The position numbers and the translations under genes are program-made. A DNA stretch of 11,285 nucleotides, taken from SLRI01 sp964576715. GTDB lineage: Bacteria > Pseudomonadota > Alphaproteobacteria > Geminicoccales > Geminicoccaceae. Under the pieces are notes generated by a model. The model did not search any database. It worked only from the letters and a program-made list of their open reading frames with translations, and was not told the origin of the DNA. The DNA lies in contig CAZNWE010000107.1 in the NCBI GenBank assembly GCA_964576715.1, positions 1 to 11,285 on the forward strand. Direction: 5' to 3'. Shown one piece after another: positions 6,441 to 11,285 of this stretch. Every line of letters begins with the position of its first letter. Within the stretch, counting starts at the first letter, position 1.

Positions 6441-7360
6441 GGCAGCGTCCAGTGGCCGAGCAGGAGGGCGGCAAGCACCAGGAGCCCGAGGCTGCGATTG
6501 GCGCGAAAGCGGGTGAGGCAGTCATTGGGGTCGTCGATGTCGAGGCCCTGCACCTGCCAGGCGAGCAAGCCGGCGATCGGCAGCAGCGCCATGAAGAAGA
6601 GCATGCCAAGCTCGGCGGTGACCCCGGCAACGACGAGAAAGAACAGCATCGCGGCATAGAAGCCGTAGAGCCAACCCTGGGTGGCGCTCCCGAGCTTCAG
6701 GGCCGAGGACTTGACCCCGATAAGCGCGTCGTCCTCCTTGTCCTGATGGGCGTAGATGGTGTCGTAGCCCAAGGTCCAGGCGATGCCGGCAAAGTAGAGC
6801 ATGAGGGCGGGCAGGCCGAGCCCGCCGGTGATCACCGCATAGCCGACCAGCACGCCCCAATTGAAGGTCAGGCCGAGGAAAGCCTGCGGCCAGTAGGTGA
6901 TCCGCTTCATGAAGGGATAGGCGATCACGAAGGGCATGCTGCAAAGCGCGATGATCGCGGCGGTCGAAGGCAGGAACAGCAGCACGACGAGCCCGATCAG
7001 CAGCTGCAGGCCGATGAACAGCAGTGCTGCGCACCAGCCCAGCCGGCCGGCGGCCAACGGCCGTGCCCGGGTGCGCTCGACCAGCCGGTCGATATCGCGG
7101 TCCGCGAGGTCGTTGATCGTGCAGCCGGCACCGCGCATCGCGATGGCACCGACGGCGAACAGCGGCGCCCACAGCATGGCCTCGCTGCCGCCGATGATCG
7201 CCAGCCCCCACAGGCATGGGATCAACAGCAGCCAGGTGCCGATCGGCCGGTCGAGCCGGGCTAGCAGGCCGTAATCCTGCAGCCCGCGCGGCAGCCGGGC
7301 GAGCCAGCCGAGCTGTTCGTCCGGGACCCTCGAATAATGTCCGCCCGCTTGTTCCGTCAT
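6437..7360 (-). CDS. ubiA: 4-hydroxybenzoate polyprenyltransferase
   Basis: This 307-residue integral membrane prenyltransferase attaches the polyprenyl tail to 4-hydroxybenzoate in ubiquinone synthesis. Both Asp-rich Mg-diphosphate motifs are present: NDLADRDID (83-91) and the second, DKEDD (207-211), inside YAHQDKEDDALIGVKSSA. ARLDRPIGTWLLLIPCLWGL (34-53) is the typical first segment, and about eight or nine hydrophobic segments follow. The length is normal, with a slightly long N-terminal tail before residue 30. It starts 52 bp from the divergent rsmE, and its stop overlaps the channel start. The ubiquinone role suits the nearby oxidase genes, although these are transcribed separately. Confidence 0.95.
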   Translation of the reverse strand: MTEQAGGHYSRVPDEQLGWLARLPRGLQDYGLLARLDRPIGTWLLLIPCLWGLAIIGGSEAMLWAPLFAVGAIAMRGAGCTINDLADRDIDRLVERTRARPLAAGRLGWCAALLFIGLQLLIGLVVLLFLPSTAAIIALCSMPFVIAYPFMKRITYWPQAFLGLTFNWGVLVGYAVITGGLGLPALMLYFAGIAWTLGYDTIYAHQDKEDDALIGVKSSALKLGSATQGWLYGFYAAMLFFLVVAGVTAELGMLFFMALLPIAGLLAWQVQGLDIDDPNDCLTRFRANRSLGLLVLAALLLGHWTLP

Positions 7361-7412
7361 GGCGGTTCACTTAGCGTCGGGTCCGTCCACGGTAAAGGCG
7401 ACGACATCCCGC
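7361..7412. promoter_or_regulatory. Short divergent spacer between ubiA and rsmE
   Basis: Only 52 bp separate the two divergent start codons, so both promoters must overlap each other or lie inside the opposite gene's 5' end. I could not place convincing -35/-10 pairs. Neither gene has a strong Shine-Dalgarno; the best are AAGTGA before ubiA and AAAGGCG, distant, before rsmE. Short or leaderless transcripts are possible. Confidence 0.4.
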
Positions 7413-8129
7413 ATGCGTGACACCAGGCTCCATCTCGACCAACCGCTCAGCACCGGTGCATCGCTCGGCCTCGAGCCGGCGGTGACCCACTACCTCAAGG
7501 CGGTGTTGCGCGCCCGGCCGGGCCAGCGGCTGCGCGTCTTCAATGCTGAGGACGGCGAATGGCGCGCCCGCCTCACCCGGCTCGACCGGCACGCCGGCGA
7601 ACTCGCGGTCGAGGACCGGTGCCGGCCGCCGCTGCCGGAGCCGGGCCCGACCCTGCTGTTCGCGCCGATCAAGCGCAACCGGCTCGATTGGCTGCTCGAG
7701 AAAGCGACGGAGCTCGGCGTCGCCAGGCTGCAGCCGGTGCGCTGCCGCCACAGCGTGGTCGAGGGGACGCGGCCGGAGCGGCTCCGCCAGCGCCTCGTCG
7801 AGGCGGTCGAGCAGGCCGAGCGGCTGAGCGTGCCCGAGCTCCTGCCCGAGGCCGAGCTGCTGGCCGCCGTCGAGGCCTGCCCGGCGGCGGTGATCATGGC
7901 CGACGAGGCCGGCGGCGCGCCGCTCTTGACCACGCTCGCCGGGCAGCCGCAGGCAGCACTCCTCGCCGGCCCCGAGGGCGGCTTCAGCGCGGCCGAGCGC
8001 GCCGCACTTCGCCGCATGCCAAAGCTCTTCCCGGTCAGCCTCGGCCCCAGCATTCTGCGCGCCGAGACCGCCGCCCTGATGCTGCTCGCCTGCCATCGCG
8101 CACGCGCCACGGAGATCACCGGCCGATGA
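7413..8129 (+). CDS. rsmE: 16S rRNA (uracil1498-N3)-methyltransferase
   Basis: This 238-residue SPOUT-class enzyme methylates U1498 of 16S rRNA using SAM. The N-terminal PUA-like part (1-70) includes HYLKAVLRARPGQRLRVF. The catalytic part shows KRNRLDWLLEKATELGV (87-103), the knot motif GPEGGFSAAE (186-195) and LGPSILRAETA (210-220), all standard for RsmE. The length is usual for the family. I chose the ATG at 7413 because RLHLDQPL is the normal family N-terminus; the in-frame ATG at 7359 overlaps the ubiA start codon and is unlikely. The stop overlaps the next gene's start as ATGA, implying coupling. Confidence 0.95.
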   Translation: MRDTRLHLDQPLSTGASLGLEPAVTHYLKAVLRARPGQRLRVFNAEDGEWRARLTRLDRHAGELAVEDRCRPPLPEPGPTLLFAPIKRNRLDWLLEKATELGVARLQPVRCRHSVVEGTRPERLRQRLVEAVEQAERLSVPELLPEAELLAAVEACPAAVIMADEAGGAPLLTTLAGQPQAALLAGPEGGFSAAERAALRRMPKLFPVSLGPSILRAETAALMLLACHRARATEITGR

Positions 8130-9391
8130 CCCTGACGCAGCATCCGCATCGCTTCGAGCTCGCCGAGGAGCTGCACAGCCGGCCGCACACCGAGCTCTCG
8201 AGCCCGTGTGCGGTCTCCCATCTGGCGATCATGACCGCGCCTGACGGCGACGGGCTGCACGCCGCGATCGTCGATCTCTGCCGCCGCTATGGGGCGCCGC
8301 CGCCGCATCAGGAACGTCACCATGCCGTGGCGCTCGGTGCCTACCGGGTGCGCTGGGAGCGCCACACCGAGTTCGTGTCGCTCAACGTCATCCAGGAAGG
8401 CAAGACCAGCGGCTTCAAGAAGCCCCCGGTCGAGCTCTTGCCCGAGGACTGGCTGGCCGGCCTCGACGGCGAGCTGATCGCGGCGAACCACGTCGTCGTC
8501 GAGCCGGCGACCGATGCCGGCCTGCCCGAGGTGGCGAGCATCGAAAGACTGTTCGAGGGCCAGCGGGTCGCCGGCGGCCGCGTGCTCGGCGGCACGGCCG
8601 AGGCCTTCACCGCCTTTCGCAATGGCGGCGACGGGTTCGCCCGCTTCTACGTGCGCGATCACGGCATGAGCCGTGGCCGCACCGGCCGGCTGGTGCAGCG
8701 GCTGGTCGAGATCGAGACCTACCGGATGCTGGCCCTGCTGGGGCTGCCGATCGCCAAGGCGACCAGCCCGCAGCTCAGCGGGCTCGAAAACCGGTTGGTC
8801 GAACTCGTGGCGCGACTCGGGGCGACGGCTGACCTGGTCGAGGACGGGAACCTCCTGAACGAGCTGTTCGCGGTCGCCCAGGAATCCGAGCGGCTGGTGG
8901 CACAGAGCGCCTACCGCTTTTCCGCCACCGCCGCCTATGGCCGCCTCGTGCGCGACCGGCTGCACGATATTCGCGAGACCCGGCTCGAGGACTTCCAGCC
9001 GATCGCCGAGTTTCTCGAGCGCCGCTTCGAGCCGGCGATGCGCACCTGCGCCTCGCTGGCCGAGCGGCAGGAGAGCCTGAGCCGGCGGATCGCCCGCACG
9101 GCCGATCTCGCTCGAACCCGCGTCGACGTGGCGCTGCAGACCCAGAACCGGGCACTGCTCGCCTCGATGGAGCGCCGGGCGGGTGTCCAACTCCGCTTGC
9201 AGGAGACCGTCGAAGGCCTTTCGGTCGTCGCCATCAGCTACTATGCCTTGGGCATTCTCGGCTATCTGTTGGCCGGAATCGTCAGTCCCGAGTATCTCAA
9301 GCTGGTGATCTCCGCCGCGGTCCCGGGCCTGCTCCTGGTGATCTGGTTCACGCTGCGCCGCTGGCGCGCCAAACTCACCCGCGAGACCTGA
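8126..9391 (+). CDS. DUF3422 family membrane-anchored protein
   Basis: This 421-residue protein matches the DUF3422 family (uncharacterised membrane-anchored proteins of proteobacteria). It opens with FELAEELHSRPHTELSSP (10-27), the conserved family start. A long soluble region follows whose second half (about 200-355) is helical and probably coiled-coil, including LARTRVDVALQTQNRALLASMERRAG. Two closely spaced C-terminal TM helices are at about 368-386 and 391-410, ending with a basic tail. A large soluble domain, long helices and two terminal TM segments resemble the CorA layout, but no GMN motif is seen, so metal transport is not claimed. The start overlaps rsmE by ATGA, with GGAGA about 10 bp upstream. 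Function is unknown. Confidence 0.88.
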   Translation: MTLTQHPHRFELAEELHSRPHTELSSPCAVSHLAIMTAPDGDGLHAAIVDLCRRYGAPPPHQERHHAVALGAYRVRWERHTEFVSLNVIQEGKTSGFKKPPVELLPEDWLAGLDGELIAANHVVVEPATDAGLPEVASIERLFEGQRVAGGRVLGGTAEAFTAFRNGGDGFARFYVRDHGMSRGRTGRLVQRLVEIETYRMLALLGLPIAKATSPQLSGLENRLVELVARLGATADLVEDGNLLNELFAVAQESERLVAQSAYRFSATAAYGRLVRDRLHDIRETRLEDFQPIAEFLERRFEPAMRTCASLAERQESLSRRIARTADLARTRVDVALQTQNRALLASMERRAGVQLRLQETVEGLSVVAISYYALGILGYLLAGIVSPEYLKLVISAAVPGLLLVIWFTLRRWRAKLTRET

Positions 9392-9451
9392 CCACCGGAT
9401 GGTGCCGCTCGGGAAGGAAGCCCGAAGTGCTCGCGGAAAGCGCGAAATTTT

Positions 9452-9466
9452 GCGACATCGTGTCAC
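9452..9466. promoter_or_regulatory. Imperfect dyad GCGAC-N5-GTCAC, possible redox-regulator site
   Basis: GCGAC ATCGT GTCAC is a dyad with one mismatch. It resembles the loose GCGNC-Nx-GNCGC motif reported for RegA/PrrA-type response regulators, which control oxidase genes in some alphaproteobacteria. It touches the proposed -35 of the coxB promoter. The match is weak and the motif degenerate, so this is a suggestion only. Confidence 0.25.
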
Positions 9467-9495
9467 TGACGCGGCACCGCCGGGACTTTTATCTT
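9466..9495 (+). promoter_or_regulatory. Candidate promoter for coxBA
   Basis: CTGACG (9466-9471), an 18-bp spacer and TATCTT (9490-9495) give four of six matches to each sigma-70 hexamer. The stretch around the -10 is the most AT-rich part of the 195-bp gap between the DUF3422 gene and coxB. It would give a leader of about 85 nt. The rest of the gap holds a weak TCGGG/CCCGA hairpin (9409-9425) without a T-tract and no supported gene. Confidence 0.35.
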
Positions 9496-9586
9496 GGGTT
9501 GCGGCGGGAAAGGAAGCGATCAACAGTCGACCGGGTCGCGTCGGGAGCTTCCCGTCTTGGCCATCTCCGGAAGGGAAACGAGCCTC

Positions 9587-10417
9587 ATGCGCTGGCGGAT
9601 CGCCCGTCTCATCGGCACCATGGCTGTCGCCGTCGGCATGCTCGGCGGGGCCGGGATGGCTTTCGCCGCGCAGCCGGCCGATTGGCAACTCGGACTGCAG
9701 GCGGCCGGCAGCCCGCTGATGGAGCGGATCGCCGGCTTCCATGATCTGCTCTTGGTCATCATCACTCTGATCTGTCTCGTCGTCCTGGCACTGCTCGTGT
9801 TCGTCAGCTTCAGGTTCCGCGCCGCCCGACAGGCGAGCCCATCGCGGCGGACGCACAACACCTTGCTCGAGGTGGTCTGGACCGCCGTGCCGGTGCTCAT
9901 CCTGGTGGTCATCGCCATCCCGTCGTTTCGCCTCCTCTATTATGCCGACGTCATCCCCGAGACCGAGATGACGATCAAGGCGATCGGCCGCCAATGGTAC
10001 TGGACTTACGAATACCCGGATCACGACAACTTCACCTTCGACGCGTTCATGCTGCCCGAGGACGAGCTCGAGCCCGGCATGCAGCGGCTGCTCGAAACCG
10101 ACAACCGGGTCGTGCTGCCGGCGAATACCAACATCAAGGTGCAGGTCACGGCGTCCGACGTGCTGCACAGCTGGGCGATGCCGTCGCTCGGGGTGAAGAT
10201 CGACGCCGTGCCCGGGCGGCTCAACGAGGTCTGGATCCACATCAACGAGCCAGGCGTCTATTACGGTCAATGCTCGGAAATCTGCGGCGTCATGCACGGC
10301 TTCATGCCGATCACCATCGAAGCGGTACCGCCCGAGGAGTTCGTTGCCTGGGTCGAGGAGGCGAAGACCATGTTCGCCCGCGTCGACGACGCCGGCACCA
10401 TGGTCGCCGATCGCTGA
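9587..10417 (+). CDS. coxB: Cytochrome c oxidase subunit II (CuA subunit)
   Basis: This 276-residue subunit II of an aa3-type oxidase accepts electrons from cytochrome c at its CuA centre. A signal peptide (residues 1-27, ending MAFA) precedes two TM helices at about 53-75 and 97-118. LLEVVWTAVP carries Glu95, which matches the K-channel entrance Glu of the family. The aromatic motif QWYWTYEYPD (136-145) is intact. All CuA ligands are present: His194 (LHSW), Cys229, Glu231, Cys233, His237 and Met240 within CSEICGVMHGFM. There is no fused cytochrome c domain. The ATG at 9587 gives the signal peptide and has GGAAGGGAAA upstream; earlier in-frame starts add sequence without family character. coxA follows after 59 bp. 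Confidence 0.97.
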   Translation: MRWRIARLIGTMAVAVGMLGGAGMAFAAQPADWQLGLQAAGSPLMERIAGFHDLLLVIITLICLVVLALLVFVSFRFRAARQASPSRRTHNTLLEVVWTAVPVLILVVIAIPSFRLLYYADVIPETEMTIKAIGRQWYWTYEYPDHDNFTFDAFMLPEDELEPGMQRLLETDNRVVLPANTNIKVQVTASDVLHSWAMPSLGVKIDAVPGRLNEVWIHINEPGVYYGQCSEICGVMHGFMPITIEAVPPEEFVAWVEEAKTMFARVDDAGTMVADR

Positions 10418-10441
10418 GCCTTTAACGACAATCGAACGGCA

Positions 10442-10461
10442 GCGCCGACTAACTTCGGCGC
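10442..10461 (+). repeat. Hairpin between coxB and coxA
   Basis: GCGCCGA (10442-10448), loop CTAACT, and TCGGCGC (10455-10461) form a perfect 7-bp stem in the 59-bp coxB-coxA gap, ending 7 bp before the coxA ribosome site GGAG (10469-10472). No T-tract follows, so it is probably not a terminator. It could affect mRNA processing or coxA translation. Confidence 0.5.
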
Positions 10462-10476
10462 CGCTCGCGGAGACGG

Positions 10477-11285
10477 ATGGAAATGGCCTACGCAACCGCC
10501 CACGCTCACGACGACCACACGCCGACCGGCTGGCGTCGCTGGGTCTATTCCACCAACCACAAGGACATCGGGTCGCTCTATCTGATTTTCGCCTTCGTGG
10601 CGGGCATCATTGGGATGCTGATGTCGGTCGTCTTCCGCCTCGAGCTGATGGTGCCGGGCGATCAGGTGCTGGGTGGCGACTACCACTTCTACAACGTGCT
10701 GATCACCGCGCACGGCCTCATCATGATCTTCTTCTTCGTGATGCCGGCGCTGATCGGCGGCTTCGGCAACTGGTTCGTGCCGTTGATGATCGGGGCGCCG
10801 GACATGGCGTTCCCGCGGATGAACAATATCAGCTTCTGGTTGCTCGTCCCGGCGTTCCTCCTCCTGTTCGGGTCGGCCTTCGTCGATGGCGGCTTTGGTG
10901 GTGGCTGGACGGTCTATCCGCCGCTCTCCTCCGGCCTCGGCCATCCGGGTGCCTCGGTCGATATGGCGATCTTCGCGCTGCATCTCGCCGGTGCGAGTTC
11001 GCTCCTGGGGGCGATCAACTTCATCACCACGATCTTCAACATGCGCGCGCCCGGCATGACGATGCACAAGATGCCGCTCTTCGCCTGGGCCATCCTGGTC
11101 ACCGCCTTCCTCCTGCTGCTGGCCGTCCCGGTCCTCGCCGGGGCGATCACCATGCTGCTCACCGACCGCAATTTCGGCACCTCGTTCTTCGACCCGGCGG
11201 GTGGTGGTGATCCCGTCCTGTTCCAGCATCTCTTCTGGTTCTTCGGCCACCCCGAGGTCTACATCATGATCCTGCCGGCGTTCGG
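10477..11285 (+). CDS. coxA: Cytochrome c oxidase subunit I, aa3 type (partial, runs off right edge)
   Basis: The first 269 codons, about half of a typical 530-residue subunit I, are present and open to the window end. The enzyme reduces oxygen to water at a heme a3-CuB site and pumps protons. Visible features are WVYSTNHKDIGSLYL (22-36), TAHG with the low-spin heme ligand His79, and GAPDMAFPRMNN (106-117), which carries the D-channel Asp109 and the conserved Asn residues. HPEVY (258-262) has the CuB ligand His258, the D-channel Glu260 and the cross-linking Tyr262. These place it in the A1-type heme-copper oxidases. The start at ATG 10477 has GGAG 4 bp upstream; an ATG two codons later is equally plausible. 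The K-channel Lys and remaining ligands lie beyond the edge. Confidence 0.96.
   Translation, partial: MEMAYATAHAHDDHTPTGWRRWVYSTNHKDIGSLYLIFAFVAGIIGMLMSVVFRLELMVPGDQVLGGDYHFYNVLITAHGLIMIFFFVMPALIGGFGNWFVPLMIGAPDMAFPRMNNISFWLLVPAFLLLFGSAFVDGGFGGGWTVYPPLSSGLGHPGASVDMAIFALHLAGASSLLGAINFITTIFNMRAPGMTMHKMPLFAWAILVTAFLLLLAVPVLAGAITMLLTDRNFGTSFFDPAGGGDPVLFQHLFWFFGHPEVYIMILPAF

Noticed and set aside
9399..9744. Small plus-strand frames between the DUF3422 gene and coxB
   Set aside because: They extend out of frame into the coxB signal-peptide region, lack ribosome sites and have no recognisable features.
7490..10495. A 1001-codon open frame on the minus strand
   Set aside because: It runs antisense through rsmE, the DUF3422 gene and coxB, all of which have family motifs. 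Its composition (His, Asp, Gly, Arg, Glu) is typical of GC-rich shadows.
10267..11250. A 327-codon minus-strand frame opposite coxB and coxA
   Set aside because: It is highly charged and low-complexity, and lies opposite well-conserved oxidase genes.

Overview
The window looks like chromosomal DNA from a high-GC alphaproteobacterium. The evidence is the strong GC bias in third codon positions, an alphaproteobacterial-type aa3 oxidase gene order (coxB then coxA), ubiA divergent from rsmE, a DUF3422 gene, and a perfect match to the CtrA box (TTAA-N7-TTAAC) near the left end. I cannot name genus or species. There are no rRNA or tRNA genes, insertion sequences, prophage genes or CRISPR arrays. 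Coding density is high, and the only notable gaps are about 174 bp at the left end and about 195 bp before coxB.

Left part, minus strand (1-7360): reading in the direction of transcription, the order is ubiA (4-hydroxybenzoate polyprenyltransferase), a six-TM potassium-channel-like protein, ycjX (P-loop GTPase-like), ycjF (DUF697 membrane protein), ppk2 (polyphosphate kinase 2), a SulP/STAS anion transporter and a small DUF2892 membrane protein. A GC-rich hairpin lies just past the last gene. ubiA/channel share a GTGA overlap and ycjX/ycjF share an ATGA overlap. ppk2/sulP are 16 bp apart or overlap, depending on the start chosen. Other gaps are about 80-90 bp, so this could be one long transcript or two or three. 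Beyond it, also on the minus strand, is the N-terminus of an exported protein running off the left edge. Its upstream region is AT-rich and holds the CtrA box and two palindromes.

Right part, plus strand (7413-11285): rsmE (16S rRNA m3U1498 methyltransferase) is coupled by an ATGA overlap to a DUF3422 membrane-anchored protein. After a 195 bp spacer with a possible promoter come coxB (CuA subunit) and the first half of coxA, which runs off the right edge.

Functionally the window mixes respiration (ubiquinone synthesis, aa3 oxidase), rRNA modification and a run of envelope, ion and energy-stress genes (channel, YcjX/YcjF, PPK2, SulP). I see no clearly unprecedented system. The observations most worth following are the CtrA box, the YcjXF-PPK2-SulP/STAS cluster, the lower-GC channel gene stitched onto ubiA, and the regulatory-looking DNA around coxB.
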